Of a DNA stretch of 64,000 nucleotides, positions 47,801 through 58,299 are shown one piece after another. The notes below the pieces were generated by a model. The model did not search any database. It had not been told where the DNA came from and was given only the letters and a program-made list of their open reading frames with translations. A program made the translations under genes and the position numbers. The DNA comes from Limnothrix sp. CACIAM 69d (lineage in GTDB: Bacteria > Cyanobacteriota > Cyanobacteriia > CACIAM-69d): assembly GCA_001913845.2 (NCBI GenBank), contig MKGP02000015.1:1-64000 (forward strand), read 5' to 3'. Each line of letters begins with the position of its first letter. Positions within the stretch are counted from its first letter, which is position 1.

Positions 47801-48898
47801 CTAGGGGCTGGGGCTGGCCGCCGGTTGAGGGGTCGATCGAGTCCTGGCGTTGCGCTCGGCCCGAATGCGCTTCACAGCGGCCTCGTGTTCCGCCAAGGTT
47901 TTGCTAAACACATGGGTTCCGTCATACCGTGCCACAAAGAACAGATAGTCTGTTTTGGCCGGAGCCAAGGTGGCTTCTAGGCTGGCTTTGCCCGGGGCCG
48001 CGATCGGCCCCGGCGGTAACCCAGGATTGAGATAGGTATTGTAGGGCGAAGGCTGGCGAATATCCGTGAAAGTCAGAGGACGATCGGGTGTTTGCCGAAT
48101 TTTCAGGGCATATTCCACCGTTGGGTCTGATTCTAGCTTTTGCCCCCGATTCAGCCGATTGCTAAACACCCCCGCAATCACCGATCGCTCCTGGGGAATC
48201 ACCGCCTCCTTCTCCACAATGCTGGAAAGCGTCACCCACCCCAACAAATCCAGCTTGGTTTGGCCGCGATTTTGGTTCCACAGGGGCAAAGCCACCTTCT
48301 CGAAGCGATCGAGCATCGAATCAATCACCGCCTGCGGGGTAATCGTGTCTCCCGGAAACTGGTAAGTATCCGGAAAAAGAAACCCTTCCAAGGACGTAAT
48401 TCGCTGGGGCAGCCAGGGGTAGCGATCGCGCGGAATTTTTTGCGCGAGGGCCAAAAACTCCTCCGCCCGAAACACCCCTTGGGACTGGAAATAGTCGGCC
48501 ATTTGCCGCACCGTCCAGCCCTCCGGAATCGTCAGGCTCTGTTGAATCGTCTTGCCCTGCCAAAGTTGCTGGGCAACGTCCGTCATCGGGGCCGTGGGCA
48601 ATAGTTCATAGGTTCCCGCCTGGAAGCCGCCATTGTCGTCATTCCAAGTCAGCCACCGGGCCCACAGTTCCCAAGCCGCGCTGGAGCGAATAATCCCCAA
48701 CCGTTCCAGATCGCGGCCAATTTGCCGGGCGCTGGTTCCCCGTTCAATTTGCACTTGTACTGCTTTCATGGCGGTGTCGCCCTGGGCCAAGTCCATGGGA
48801 CGGTTGGCCCAGCTCCACCATTGCCATCCTTGCCAAGCACCAACCAAGGCCGCCGTGGGCACGAGGAGAGTAAATATCACGCGACCCAATCGTTGCAT
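47801..48898 (-). CDS. mltG: Endolytic transglycosylase MltG
   Basis: MltG cuts nascent peptidoglycan strands and sets glycan length. The 365-residue protein has one N-terminal membrane helix (about 8-28), a LysM-like segment with RGTSARQIGRDLERLGII, then the YceG fold with catalytic Glu229 in LSSIVEKEA. Typical segments VFSNRLNRGQKLESDPTVEYAL and PYNTYLNPGLPPGPIAAPGKASLEA are present. The C-terminus has an Arg-rich tail. It lies 12 bases downstream of the DUF3727 gene, so they form one transcript with yqeG. Confidence 0.95.
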   Translation of the reverse strand: MQRLGRVIFTLLVPTAALVGAWQGWQWWSWANRPMDLAQGDTAMKAVQVQIERGTSARQIGRDLERLGIIRSSAAWELWARWLTWNDDNGGFQAGTYELLPTAPMTDVAQQLWQGKTIQQSLTIPEGWTVRQMADYFQSQGVFRAEEFLALAQKIPRDRYPWLPQRITSLEGFLFPDTYQFPGDTITPQAVIDSMLDRFEKVALPLWNQNRGQTKLDLLGWVTLSSIVEKEAVIPQERSVIAGVFSNRLNRGQKLESDPTVEYALKIRQTPDRPLTFTDIRQPSPYNTYLNPGLPPGPIAAPGKASLEATLAPAKTDYLFFVARYDGTHVFSKTLAEHEAAVKRIRAERNARTRSTPQPAASPSP

Positions 48899-48910
48899 GG
48901 CTCGATCGAA

Positions 48911-49507
48911 CTACTCCAACCCATTAAATAGTTGTTCCTCGATCGACGGTAGCAAATCTTCGATCTGCTCCAACTCCTCGGGATCCAGTAATTCTGGCTG
49001 TCCCTGTTCATTCATGCGGGCCACAATGAAAAACGGATCCAACGGCGTATAAACCGCATACTCCGTTTCATTATGAAAAAAGCTAGCTAACCACTGGAAC
49101 TCATCCACATCTTCGCCGGAGCCGTTCCCTTCCCAGGGTTCATCGTCTTCCGGTTCTTCGGGTAATTCGCCCTCAACGGTCAGCACGATCGCCGTGCGCT
49201 TCAACTTCAAATTCTCCTCTGCCAACACCGCCTTCGCCGTGTTGAACAGGAGATCAATCTGTTGCTCGTTCTCGATCGGGACGGCTTCCTCGTCCTCGTC
49301 GTCACCCTTCCAGGTCACAATCTCAACCGGGGAATCCACCGGGTGTAAGAGCACATACTCGGAGCCTTCCACCTCGATCGAGTGCTCAACAAAACACTCC
49401 AATGTCCGACCCGTGGCATCGGACAGGGTGATGGTGGGAACGTCCCACGCAGTATCTTCTTGGGTCATGCGCGCGATGGGAATCGAGACCTTAAAAGTAT
49501 CCCCCAT
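48911..49507 (-). CDS. DUF3727/DUF1292-type acidic protein
   Basis: The 198-residue protein is very rich in Asp/Glu, with a beta-rich core: TITLSDATGRTLECFVEHSIEVEGSEYVLLHPVDSPVEI. The C-terminal half has FFHNETEYAVYTPLDPFFIVARM, the block by which DUF3727 was recognised in cyanobacteria. Function is unknown. An internal start at residue 14 (MTQEDTAWDV) is possible. It is the first gene of the mltG-yqeG cluster, suggesting a link to cell-wall growth. Confidence 0.75.
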   Translation of the reverse strand: MGDTFKVSIPIARMTQEDTAWDVPTITLSDATGRTLECFVEHSIEVEGSEYVLLHPVDSPVEIVTWKGDDEDEEAVPIENEQQIDLLFNTAKAVLAEENLKLKRTAIVLTVEGELPEEPEDDEPWEGNGSGEDVDEFQWLASFFHNETEYAVYTPLDPFFIVARMNEQGQPELLDPEELEQIEDLLPSIEEQLFNGLE

Positions 49508-50011
49508 GAGGGCAGCGTTGCCGCAGGGAATAATTAGGATTTTCCCGCCCTGCCCTCAATCACCGGACTGACAGCAGAATGGCCAGGCAACTGGCTCACC
49601 CACAAAAAAGCCCCCTACAGAGGAGGCCCATTGCGGACTAGAGGAGTAAGTTCACCCTCAATACCCATCTTTCACTCAGTGCCTATACCCGATCGAGAAA
49701 CCCATAACAGTGCTGTTCCGAGTGCTGTGAATTGTGCCGAGCACTGGGCCACCAATTGAAGGGAAAAAAAGAAAGGGCGATCGCACCGGTATTCTCAGCC
49801 TCAGGGGCATCATTGAGAATCAAGATGGAATTGATCGTACTTGAAAAACGAATTGGGAAAAAACCGGTTGCAAACTGCTGAACATTCTCTTTTGAAGCGA
49901 TTGTTTCAGTGAACAACCTTCAACCCAACATCTCAATTCAGCGAATCTTTAGAGAACTGCATAAATGGTAGTTGCCTAATCGCTGACTCAGCCATTCAAC
50001 CAACAGAACCA
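49508..50011. other. Intergenic region with no supported gene
   Basis: A minus-strand frame of 77 codons (49683-49916) shows no family and no ribosome site. An ATTCTCA/TGAGAAT stem lies near 49790-49820. The part next to 49508 should hold the promoter of the DUF3727 operon. Confidence 0.35.
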
Positions 50012-50206
50012 TTAACCAATGGCATCTTCTTCAGACAGCATCTCTAGAAGATTGTCGGGATCCACATAATGGCAAACCGCATCATCAACACAAATCAAAG
50101 CCCAACCCGATGCATCAATATCCATTAATTTGTAGGAGGCTTCTTGGACAAAAAAGCCCTTATGATTACGGGTTTCCGGCTTAACAGTAACGTTGTTCGC
50201 AGACAT
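50012..50206 (-). CDS. Small conserved-looking acidic protein, unknown
   Basis: The 64-residue product starts MSANNVTVKPETRNHKGFFV and continues with a beta-rich stretch (SYKLMDIDASGWALICVDDAV) and an acidic tail (LLEMLSEEDAIG). AGGAG lies about 9 bases before ATG 50206, which supports this start over the longer frame to 50296. No family was recognised; two Cys residues are present. It is transcribed alone. Confidence 0.65.
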   Translation of the reverse strand: MSANNVTVKPETRNHKGFFVQEASYKLMDIDASGWALICVDDAVCHYVDPDNLLEMLSEEDAIG

Positions 50207-50461
50207 TTCCCTAACTCCTGAAACGGTGTGACGACGAACTGAACTGGTCGGGTAAAGCAAGTCTAATAACTTGTATCGCAAAATCCTATCATTCAATTTT
50301 TGATTGTCCAGTAAAGTTCTGTGACATCTTGCAACCCCTTGTTAAATGTAAACGCTGTAACCAGGGAGCTGCTGAACCCTGTTTTTTCGAGGGTTTGACC
50401 TGTCAGAGATTTGGCCTTTTGGGGTCACAATCGTTCGAGAAAGTGTAAAGTTTTTTGACAA

Positions 50462-50493
50462 TTAAAAATGGAGCCAGTTTTTACCTGACTCCA
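50462..50493 (-). terminator. Terminator of the TPR gene
   Basis: On the minus strand TGGAGTCAG, loop GTAAAAA, CTGGCTCCA form a nine-pair stem with one G-T pair, followed by TTTTTAAT. It lies 40 bases beyond the stop at 50533. Confidence 0.85.
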
Positions 50494-50532
50494 ATGCCAA
50501 AAAATCAATAAGACGCGATCCCAGCGCGATCC

Positions 50533-51012
50533 CTAACTATCAAAGATCCAAGCTTTGATCCGCTGAAAGCCTTTGCTGTTGGGTTTCTGGGCGATCGCCT
50601 CTTCCAAATTTTTCTGAACTTCTTCTGCCGCGTCTTGGTCAATCAAAACCAACTGGCTGGCGATTTCCACCTGTTCGCGCACCCCTTTTTGGCCGTCTTC
50701 GATCATGGCAACGGCCAGATTTACACGGGCTTGGGCATCCTGGGGATTGAGTTTCACGGCTTTTTTAGCAGCTTTGAAAGCCAATCCCGCCTGGTCAGTC
50801 AGCAGATACAGCCATGCCAAGCAAGTCCAAGGGGGGCTGCTTTTGGGGGCCCGATCGCACACGGACTTGAACAGCGGAATCAGCACAGTGGGATCTTCAC
50901 CGGCTTGATAGCGATCGATGCCTTGCAAGAACAGTTCTTCGGCGGTTAACGTCGCGGAGTCAGTGGTTTCCGCATCCGCAAGTTCTGAAGTGACGACAGG
51001 AGTTTCGGCCAT
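50533..51012 (-). CDS. TPR repeat protein
   Basis: The 159-residue protein has about three TPR units from residue 24 on (EELFLQGIDRYQAG, PPWTCLAWLYLLTDQAGLAFKAAKKAVKLNPQDAQARVNLAVAM). They follow an acidic Thr/Ala/Glu-rich N-terminus. TPRs mediate protein contacts; partner unknown. It carries no signal peptide. It lies downstream of the IscA-type gene on the same strand, separated by repeats. A strong terminator follows. Confidence 0.85.
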   Translation of the reverse strand: MAETPVVTSELADAETTDSATLTAEELFLQGIDRYQAGEDPTVLIPLFKSVCDRAPKSSPPWTCLAWLYLLTDQAGLAFKAAKKAVKLNPQDAQARVNLAVAMIEDGQKGVREQVEIASQLVLIDQDAAEEVQKNLEEAIAQKPNSKGFQRIKAWIFDS

Positions 51013-51330
51013 GGGTCAACCACGAAAAAGAATGAGGGTCAGTCCTGACGAACGATCGCCAACGGGAAGCAACCCGCCAGCACCGATCGCCCAAAGGCTT
51101 GGTCTTTGACCACTGTTGAAGGGTTACGCTGCGCGCACAAAGTCGCGATCGCCCCGAAAACGGAATGGCAGGGATAATTCCGAATCCTAACGATACCAGC
51201 AAACGCGAAACGGCAATCCCGAAGGACTGCCGCCGCTGACAAAGGGGCGATTGATCGTCCCCCCCAATGGGCCCCACCAAACTGATGCAACCCAGTTAAG
51301 GACAGGAGGCCCAGTTCAAATCAACTCAAC

Positions 51331-51382
51331 TCAAGCTAAATCATCAAGCTAAATCATCAAGCTAAATCATCAAGCTAAATCA
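51331..51382. repeat. 13-bp tandem repeat, four exact copies
   Basis: TCAAGCTAAATCA is repeated four times (51331-51382), next to related TCAACTCAAC sequence on both sides. It lies in the gap 5' of the TPR gene. Confidence 0.95.
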
Positions 51383-51405
51383 ACTCACTCAACCAAAACC
51401 CAGTT

Positions 51406-51538
51406 AGAGGATGTCTGAAAAGCCAAAATTGCTACTCTGCACGCCCCAGGGATCGATGTAGACAAGGGGCTTAAGCCCCTTGCTCCCACGACAATTAATG
51501 TTTAGCCCGTACTGAAAGATACTTCTCAGACATCCTCT
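51406..51538. mobile_element. Non-coding inverted-repeat element, type A copy 1 (MITE-like)
   Basis: A perfect 13-bp terminal inverted repeat, AGAGGATGTCTGA (51406-51418) and TCAGACATCCTCT (51526-51538), is flanked by TT on the left and TA on the right, compatible with a TA target. The core CAAGGGGCTTAAGCCCCTTG is at 51463-51482. The element ends 15 bases from the stop codon of the IscA-type gene. Confidence 0.85.
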
Positions 51539-51553
51539 TAGGTTCAAGCCTAA

Positions 51554-51913
51554 CTAGGCCGAAAAAGACTTCCCACAGCCGCAGGTTTGGGTTGCATTTG
51601 GGTTGCGGAATTGGAACCCGCCGCCAATCAAAGCCGTGCTGTAGTCCAGTTCCAAGCCATAGAGATACAGCAGGCTTTTCGGATCACAAATCACCTTGAA
51701 ATCGCCGTAATCAAACACATCGTCATCGGGGCGAATATTCGCTGCCGTCTCAAAGTCCATCGTGTAAGACAAGCCCGAACAACCGCCTCCCCGAACGCCA
51801 ACTCGCAAGCAGAGGTCGCTTTGGCCTTGGCTCTGGCGCAGGTTGAGCAGGTGTTGGCGGGCCGACTCGCTAATTTGAATGCCTTGCTTGGCGGGAATGG
51901 TCGAAGTAGTCAT
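51554..51913 (-). CDS. IscA/SufA-type iron-sulfur carrier
   Basis: A-type carriers hold a [2Fe-2S] cluster or iron and pass it to apoproteins. The 119-residue product has the three conserved Cys: C45 in VRGGGCSGLSYTMDF and C111/C113 in TQTCGCGKSF. ATG 51913 is used; a TTG 9 bases upstream is possible. The other suf genes are not adjacent. Confidence 0.94.
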   Translation of the reverse strand: MTTSTIPAKQGIQISESARQHLLNLRQSQGQSDLCLRVGVRGGGCSGLSYTMDFETAANIRPDDDVFDYGDFKVICDPKSLLYLYGLELDYSTALIGGGFQFRNPNATQTCGCGKSFSA

Positions 51914-52174
51914 AGGATTCAAAGGGCTGGGACTAGCAACTGCCTGGGGATGGCTCCTTGGAGGAATGCCCCAGAGTTTCGCGGAATCTGATGAAATCTA
52001 TTGTATGCAACTCCCCCAGCTAATTTTCAGTAATTCCAGGAGGCTATAGGTTCTGGCCCTGTGACGATCACTTAACGATCATCCTCTTCCTGGATGCTTT
52101 GGGCTGAAACCACGGCAAAATAACCACGGTAAAATCAGCCCACCGCAGGAAATCACAGCACAATCACCCCACCG

Positions 52175-52300
52175 TAGGGTCTGTCGTCAAATCGTCTGAA
52201 ATCCTGATTCCACCGCTAACGGCTCTTGAGGGACAAGGCCCTTAAGCCCCTTGTTGCGACGATCGGGACATGAAAAATCAACCGTTTCTGCCTAATTCCA
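52175..52300. mobile_element. Non-coding inverted-repeat element, type B copy 3 (MITE-like)
   Basis: The left end TAGGGTCTGTCGTCAAATCG matches type B. The core, CAAGGCCCTTAAGCCCCTTG (52234-52253), has one arm altered. TTGCGACGATCGGGACATG and ATCAACCGTTTC follow, as in the 6371 copy. The right terminus is degenerate, so the end is approximate. Confidence 0.65.
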
Positions 52301-52491
52301 AGGCAGCACAACCGCTCCTAAAACCTACCGTATGGTTCAGCCACCGTTTCGCCAGGCTGCCTCGGGTGCTGGGTTTGGCAAGTGCTAGTTGGGAAGAATT
52401 GCGATAATGGAACTGGAAAAGCTGCGTCAGAACGTGAAAATGGAGTGCGCACTGCTCTTTCCAATGCGCTGTGTTGTTGGGGATCTGGGAT

Positions 52492-54444
52492 ATGCAAAGT
52501 TTGCCAAAGGCGACGATCGAACGGCTAAAGCAACTTCCGTTGTTGCGAACCACTTGGCAGGGAGACCTGAGACCGGTTCACAGCCGTGCCCTCAATACCC
52601 GCGCAAACCAGGATGCCCAAAGGCTCTGTGTGCTGTGGATGGATGTTAGTCAACCCTCGTTGCGCTCTTTGGAGCCGGTGACGGAAGAAGCGGGATTTGA
52701 AGCGGTAGTGCGGGTTTTGCTACAGGCCATTGAACAACCCCGAGGACAACAGCCACCGGGACGGCCCCAGCGGTTGGTGGTTTGCAACCGAGAATTGCAA
52801 TTTTTCCTGCGAGGCGCGTTGCAAGGGCTAGACATCAAGGTGGAATACGGCGCGAAGCTGCCTCTGATTGATGATGTGGTGCAATCGCTGGAAGCCTATA
52901 ACCCAGAATTGGAAGTGCGAGATATTTGGGATTCGCCCCACGCCAAACGGCTGGTTCAAGCAATTCGGGCCACCTGGCGATCGGCCCCTTGGATGTTGTT
53001 GGCTGAATATGAAGTGGTGGAAATTAAATTTGAGCTGGATGAGCCACACCAGTTCTATCTATCCACTTTGGGCATGGAGGGGTTGGAGCTGGGATTATTG
53101 CTCTATCGATCGCTGGAATCGTTGGAGAAATTCCGCAAAGACATCATTAGCAGCCCCCATCGATCGGAACCGCACAAAATGGAAGAAATCTTTCTGAATC
53201 AAGATTGTTTCTTCCTCACCTTCAATGATTTAGAAGAGAGCGAAGCACCATCCCCCCAAAGCCCCATTCTTAGCGAATCGGCCTGGCCAGAATTGGGCAG
53301 CATTCATCCCCTGGAAGGAATGCGAGATCATCTATCCGATGATGAATTGATGGTGATGGTCGTCATTCTGGAAGCGCTCAATCAGTTCATCAAGCGCAAT
53401 AACAAAATCCTTTACGATGCTGACGATTTCCCAAGCCTCAAAAACCAATTTCGGATTCTGAATCCCTTAGCGAATCCTAATCCTGGCCAGAAGCGCAAAC
53501 AGGACAACATCGCTGTCACGATTCAAACGCGCCCTGATGTGACCCTGCGATTGCTGGAATCTGTTGCGGATCCGGAATCCCTGGCGGCTCATTTGCTGAT
53601 GCCCGATTTCATGGATGACTTGGATGAGGATGCGGAGGGCATGGCCGCTCTGGCGCAAATCCAAAAATTGTTGTCGCTCGCATCGGGACGGGATGTTCCT
53701 CTGGGACTGGGCAACCCTAACTGGAATCCTGGCGATGTTCCCAGGGCGCTGAAATCGGCATCGTCTCAACAATTGTCATCGGGTTCACGCCACTATTCTC
53801 AAGAAATTGAGATGGATTGGTTGCCGGAGGGAACGCTGGTCAATTTGGAAACCAATTTGCCTCGGGTGACCCATGACATGATTCCGAATGCTTTTCGATC
53901 GCCCTTGGTGGACTATCCCTTTACGCCAAATAGTTCGGCGGATGGCGGTTCGGCGCAGGAAGGCCAGCAGAAAAAAGCTGGTTCCGGAAAGGCTGCTGGA
54001 AAGACTGCTGCTCAGTCGTCGAAGCGATCGCCCCAGAGTTTCCCGCTATTGGCTTTGCAAACCTCTCAGCCCAAGGCCAAGGTGTTGATTGATGAAGTGC
54101 TGAGTCAAGATCGCCCGATCGCGATGGGGTTGATGTCGAGTCATGATCAGTTTGATCAGGCTTACGATTTGTTGGTGCTGTACACGGCGCAAGGTCGTTT
54201 GCTGGGGGTGAATGTTTATTGGCAAGATGACCCGATCGATCGCGCATTGATTGCAGACTGGCACAAACGAACCAAGGCGGCGGGAAATCGCTGCTCGGTG
54301 GCAGTGTTCAAGGGAGCCACGGGCAAGAATCGCGGCATGGTTGATCCATTAGATCTGATGCGGTTGTGGGATATCCATGCGTTGAGCATGGAAGATTTGA
54401 TGCGATCGGCAGTGCAGGCCCAAATTGCCAGGGGGAAGGCCTAG
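52492..54444 (+). CDS. Large cyanobacterial protein, DUF6930-like
   Basis: The 650-residue protein starts [20 protein letters not shown]. It has two domain-like halves: one at about 1-250 ([55 protein letters not shown]) and one at about 540-640 ([41 protein letters not shown]). A Lys/Ala-rich linker lies between. The layout fits the DUF6930 group recalled from cyanobacteria, but that call is by memory of overall pattern. No catalytic motif or membrane segment is evident. ATG 52492 is preferred over an upstream in-frame start at 52471. Confidence 0.6.
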   Translation: MQSLPKATIERLKQLPLLRTTWQGDLRPVHSRALNTRANQDAQRLCVLWMDVSQPSLRSLEPVTEEAGFEAVVRVLLQAIEQPRGQQPPGRPQRLVVCNRELQFFLRGALQGLDIKVEYGAKLPLIDDVVQSLEAYNPELEVRDIWDSPHAKRLVQAIRATWRSAPWMLLAEYEVVEIKFELDEPHQFYLSTLGMEGLELGLLLYRSLESLEKFRKDIISSPHRSEPHKMEEIFLNQDCFFLTFNDLEESEAPSPQSPILSESAWPELGSIHPLEGMRDHLSDDELMVMVVILEALNQFIKRNNKILYDADDFPSLKNQFRILNPLANPNPGQKRKQDNIAVTIQTRPDVTLRLLESVADPESLAAHLLMPDFMDDLDEDAEGMAALAQIQKLLSLASGRDVPLGLGNPNWNPGDVPRALKSASSQQLSSGSRHYSQEIEMDWLPEGTLVNLETNLPRVTHDMIPNAFRSPLVDYPFTPNSSADGGSAQEGQQKKAGSGKAAGKTAAQSSKRSPQSFPLLALQTSQPKAKVLIDEVLSQDRPIAMGLMSSHDQFDQAYDLLVLYTAQGRLLGVNVYWQDDPIDRALIADWHKRTKAAGNRCSVAVFKGATGKNRGMVDPLDLMRLWDIHALSMEDLMRSAVQAQIARGKA

Positions 54445-54577
54445 GGGCGACGGAAGCGGGCAACTGCGATGTTACAATTCGTTAATATTTTGGGCGATCG
54501 AGCCGGGTGAACCGTTCCAGGAACCCACCGCCCGATCGCCCTTACTCACCCGATGCACAGAAGGATTTGAGGCAGCC

Positions 54578-56029
54578 ATGCGAGTCGCGATCGTGGGAGC
54601 CGGATTAGCCGGATTAGCCACCGCCGTGGATCTAGTCGATGCGGGCCATGAAGTGGAAATTTTTGAGGCCCGTAATTTTGTTGGCGGCAAGGTTGGCAGT
54701 TGGGTTGATGCAGACGGTAACCATGTGGAGATGGGCTTGCACGTCTTCTTTGGCTGCTATGAAAACCTGTTTGGCCTGATGAAAAAGGTGGGAGCCTTTG
54801 AAAATCTGTTGCTGAAGGAGCATACCCACACCTTCGTGAATCGGGGTGGCAATTTGGGCGAGCTGGATTTTCGCTTCCCGATCGGGGCCCCTTTCAACGG
54901 TTTGAAGGCTTTTTTCACCACCTCGCAACTGTCGGTTGCCGACAAGCTGGCTAACTCGATCGCCCTGGGAACCAGCCCGATCGTCCGGGGATTGGTGGAC
55001 TTCAATGGCGCAATGAAAACGATCCGTGAGCTAGATCGGGTCAGCTTTGCCGACTGGTTCCGCAGCCACGGCGGCTCCGATGGCAGCCTGAAGCGGATGT
55101 GGAACCCGATCGCCTATGCCCTTGGCTTCATCGACACCGAAAATATTTCGGCCCGCTGTATGCTCACCATCTTCCAATTCTTCGCCGCCAAAACGGAAGC
55201 TTCGGTGTTGCGGATGCTGGCCGGCTCCCCCGATGAATATCTGCACAAGCCGATCGTGAAATACATCACCGATCGCGGCGGCAAAATTCACCTGCGTCGC
55301 CGGATTCGGGAAGTGCAATACACCGAAAGCAGCAATGGCGAAATCCGCGTCACGGGCCTCGATGTGGCCGATGGGGAAGCCACCGAGCGGATCACCGCCG
55401 ATGCCTACGTGGCCGCCTGCGACATCCCCGGCATTCATCGCCTGTTGCCGGAAGCCTGGCGCAAAATTCCCGAATTCGACAACATCTACAAGCTAGAAGC
55501 CGTGCCCGTGGCCACCGTGCAGTTGCGGTTCGATGGTTGGGTCACGGAAATGCAAGACCCCGCAGCCATGAAGGATTTGGCTAAGGCGCGTGGCCTCGAT
55601 AACCTACTCTATTCCGCCGATGCGGATTTCTCCTGCTTTGCGGACTTGGCCCTAACCAGCCCCAAAGACTACTACCGCGAGGGCCAAGGCTCCCTGCTGC
55701 AATTGGTGTTGACTCCCGGCGACCCGTTCATCAAAAAGTCCAACGAGGAAACGGTGCAGCATGTCCTCAAGCAAGTCCATGACCTGTTCCCCTCGTCGCG
55801 CAGCCTGAATCTGGTGTGGTCGGGGGTGGTGAAGCTGGCCCAATCGCTCTACCGCGAGGGGCCGGGCATGGATCCCTATCGCCCCAACCAAAAGACCTCG
55901 ATCGAGAACTTCTTCTTGGCCGGCAGCTACACCATGCAGGACTACATCGACAGCATGGAGGGCGCAACCCTCTCGGGCAAGCAGGCGGCGAAGGCGCTGT
56001 TAAGCACCCAACTCCCGATCGCGGCCTAG
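54578..56029 (+). CDS. zds: 9,9'-di-cis-zeta-carotene desaturase
   Basis: Zds (CrtQ) introduces double bonds into zeta-carotene on the way to lycopene. The 483-residue enzyme has the FAD fold [31 protein letters not shown], the GGKVGSW loop, [13 protein letters not shown] and the C-terminal [22 protein letters not shown]. The [13 protein letters not shown] and [20 protein letters not shown] blocks separate it from phytoene desaturase. ATG 54578 has GAGG 6 bases upstream; the in-frame extension to 54425 overlaps the previous gene and is not conserved. Confidence 0.95.
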   Translation: MRVAIVGAGLAGLATAVDLVDAGHEVEIFEARNFVGGKVGSWVDADGNHVEMGLHVFFGCYENLFGLMKKVGAFENLLLKEHTHTFVNRGGNLGELDFRFPIGAPFNGLKAFFTTSQLSVADKLANSIALGTSPIVRGLVDFNGAMKTIRELDRVSFADWFRSHGGSDGSLKRMWNPIAYALGFIDTENISARCMLTIFQFFAAKTEASVLRMLAGSPDEYLHKPIVKYITDRGGKIHLRRRIREVQYTESSNGEIRVTGLDVADGEATERITADAYVAACDIPGIHRLLPEAWRKIPEFDNIYKLEAVPVATVQLRFDGWVTEMQDPAAMKDLAKARGLDNLLYSADADFSCFADLALTSPKDYYREGQGSLLQLVLTPGDPFIKKSNEETVQHVLKQVHDLFPSSRSLNLVWSGVVKLAQSLYREGPGMDPYRPNQKTSIENFFLAGSYTMQDYIDSMEGATLSGKQAAKALLSTQLPIAA

Positions 56030-56269
56030 CCATCGGCTGTTCATGAGGGGTTCATTCTTGGTCAACCGGGCGATCGAGTCATACCTTTAAGTGCTGATTG
56101 CAGCAGCATGTGGGGTGGTTAATGGCCACCCTCCAGGTTTAACAGTGTTGATCGTGCGGATCATTCAGACCAGTTCTGACCCCTCTTTTCTGCATCTCAA
56201 AATTCCGGTGTCAAAATAAATCAATTGGTTATGTATGAATCAATTGGTTGCAAGCACGGTGATGTTCAC

Positions 56270-56842
56270 ATGCTAGAAACCCTGACCGCCCTGATCGCCC
56301 TGGCAGACTTTTTGGAGTTGCCGGAAACCCAACCAGCGAGTGAATATATCGACGGGCAAATCTTGCAAAAACCCATGCCCAAAGGAAAACATAGCATCAT
56401 CCAAGCTGAACTAGCTGCCGCCATTAATGCCGTAGTTCGTTCCCGCCGTCGGGGGCTGGCATTTACCGAATTGCGTTGCACCTTTGACGGGCGCTCGATC
56501 GTGCCGGATATTGCTGTCTTTTCTTGGGAACGGATTCCCAAAGATGAATCGGATGAAATTGCCGATCGATTTCTGCTGGCTCCCGATTGGGTGGTGGAGA
56601 TTCTGTCTCCTGATCAAAGCCATGCCCAACTATTTAAAAAACTCCGCCATTGCTTTCAGCACGGGACGATCGCTGGTTGGATTATTGATCCTGCAAACAA
56701 AGCCGTGATGATCTATCGGCCGGGTCAAGAAGCACTGTTGTTTGATCTAGAAGAAATGCCCGATTGCCCCTTGCCCATTCCAGAATTTGTCGGAGAGCTA
56801 ACCCTCACCTCAGAAGTTTTATTTAGTTGGCTGGCACTGTGA
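56270..56842 (+). CDS. Uma2-family (DUF820) PD-(D/E)xK nuclease-like protein
   Basis: The 190-residue protein has the restriction-endonuclease-like core: EYIDGQILQKPMPKGKHSIIQ, VPDIAVFSWERIP and DWVVEILSPDQ with the Asp and Glu of the PD-ExK site. Uma2 genes are very numerous in cyanobacterial genomes and their role is not settled. ATG 56270 is used; an in-frame extension to 56225 exists. It stands alone. Confidence 0.85.
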   Translation: MLETLTALIALADFLELPETQPASEYIDGQILQKPMPKGKHSIIQAELAAAINAVVRSRRRGLAFTELRCTFDGRSIVPDIAVFSWERIPKDESDEIADRFLLAPDWVVEILSPDQSHAQLFKKLRHCFQHGTIAGWIIDPANKAVMIYRPGQEALLFDLEEMPDCPLPIPEFVGELTLTSEVLFSWLAL

Positions 56843-56976
56843 AGCTGCGAAGACTGCCAAGAATGTCAAGAATTCAACTTCTTCAACTTCTGCAATTTCT
56901 TGTCCAGCCTTTGCCTAGAACCATTTGCCTAGAACAATTGGTACGCCAGATTTCGGATGCCATGAAGCAACGATTC

Positions 56977-56993
56977 GGTGGGCATTGCCCACC
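56977..56993. repeat. Short palindrome GGTGGGCATTGCCCACC
   Basis: An almost perfect 17-bp palindrome followed by CTACGGG. This GTAGGGTGGGCA-type unit is widespread between cyanobacterial genes. The rest of the 56843-57039 gap holds nothing recognised. Confidence 0.7.
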
Positions 56994-57039
56994 CTACGGG
57001 CTAAGGTTCACCATTAGTGAATTCACCATTAATTAACTA

Positions 57040-57582
57040 TTAATTCACCAGTTTCTGTTGGGCTTGCCGTTGCTTTTTGCGTTCCACCATGGCCGATAAA
57101 TGTCGTCGCAACAAGGCGCTACCTTGCAAATTCTGATTTTCTAAATATAAATCTCCCGCCTTTACCAACCGAGGAACTGCTTCATTGTCATTGAGCAAAT
57201 TAGCCAAAGCCAGACCCCAGTTATGGTAAGCCTCCGGCCAGTTGGGCGCTAATTCCAGGGCCGTTGCAAATCGCTCACCGGCTGCTCGATAGTCCCCTTG
57301 AGTAAACAGCGTTTGTCCCTGATTGAAAGCCGCGATCGCCTTAGGAATTCGATCGCCATTCTCTGTTGGTAAGGGAACCGCCTCCGTGAACAGAATCGAT
57401 CGGCTACCCTGGCCACGATAGGCCCAAATCATAATTCCCAAAGAGCCGCCCAATACCGCGCCGATCACACCAAACCAAAGGGCAAAGTCACCCCACTCTA
57501 AGCCCAGGCGATCGAGCAATTGGGATTCAACCACGGCCATGAATGCTGTCATCACTGCTGTCATTACCCCGATTATGATCAT
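57040..57582 (-). CDS. Membrane-anchored TPR protein
   Basis: The 180-residue protein has one strong hydrophobic segment (about 33-53, FALWFGVIGAVLGGSLGIMIW) and possibly another at the N-terminus. Two or three TPR units follow (IAAFNQGQTLFTQGDYRAAGERFATALELAPNWPEAYHNWGLALANLL). The C-terminus is basic (ERKKQRQAQQKLVN). It is likely a membrane-tethered scaffold; partner unknown. Confidence 0.8.
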   Translation of the reverse strand: MIIIGVMTAVMTAFMAVVESQLLDRLGLEWGDFALWFGVIGAVLGGSLGIMIWAYRGQGSRSILFTEAVPLPTENGDRIPKAIAAFNQGQTLFTQGDYRAAGERFATALELAPNWPEAYHNWGLALANLLNDNEAVPRLVKAGDLYLENQNLQGSALLRRHLSAMVERKKQRQAQQKLVN

Positions 57583-57678
57583 TGATGGATGAATCTGCTG
57601 AATTTGACGAATGAATCTGATTCGTCGGTTGCATAGACCAATTTCTAATCAGTTTAAAACCAATCAGAAACTAATAGA

Positions 57679-57707
57679 GCCAAGGGATAACTCAATCCTC
57701 CCTTGGC
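57679..57707. terminator. Hairpin downstream of the DUF2811 gene
   Basis: GCCAAGGG pairs with CCCTTGGC around a 13-base loop. On the minus strand it is followed by TCTATTAG, a weak T tract. It lies 272 bases past the DUF2811 stop, so the link is tentative. Confidence 0.35.
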
Positions 57708-57978
57708 CCTGCGATATTTAGTGCTAAGTTTCGAGTGCTAGGTTCCAACGGCGTTTTTCACGGCTTAGGGTTAATCAACGGTTGCAACTTAGCCTCTTAA
57801 CTGAAGCATTTTGGCTGAAGCACCCTGACTCAGTACCTCAATTCAACGTCTTGAGCTTGAGTTTCATCTCTGGAGCTTCATTTCTTGAGCTTCAATTTTT
57901 CAATTGAAGGCTGATTGCGATAGTTAATGCCGTTGCCTTCCCGATCGCCCGATCGCAGGCCAAGCCGAGCCAAAACTC

Positions 57979-58179
57979 CTAAGCCGGCTGGCGAAACAGT
58001 GTTGATAGATAAACCCGCGACACACGCCGATCGCTCTCCCCGTTTTGCAACAGAAAAAGCGACAGAGCCGCCGCAAACACCCGGTTCAAATCCCAGTCGG
58101 GATGCACTTCCAAATAATCCTTAAGGGCTTCGTGGAGTTCTTCAGGAATTTCCGCCACGATGCTAACTGTGCCACTCAT
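57979..58179 (-). CDS. DUF2811-family small protein
   Basis: The 66-residue product MSGTVSIVAEIPEELHEALK, then DYLEVHPDWDLNRVFAAALSLFLLQNG, matches the DUF2811 family of cyanobacteria. The ribbon-helix-helix-like layout (strand, then two helices) could point to DNA binding, but function is unknown. ATG 58179 is used; the longer frame to 58242 lacks conservation. It is divergent from trpB. Confidence 0.85.
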   Translation of the reverse strand: MSGTVSIVAEIPEELHEALKDYLEVHPDWDLNRVFAAALSLFLLQNGESDRRVSRVYLSTLFRQPA

Positions 58180-58299
58180 CGGCAAAACCCCAGCCACATT
58201 GGTAAGCGGCAACATTGTGCGCCAGGCTCCCGGCGATGTCAATGCTGCGAAATATTGCGATCCGGCTCAAAAACTCAGAATTTTTCCTGGATAGCACAT

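Noticed and set aside
49683-49916. 77-codon minus-strand frame
   Set aside because: No family or start signal; likely chance in intergenic DNA.
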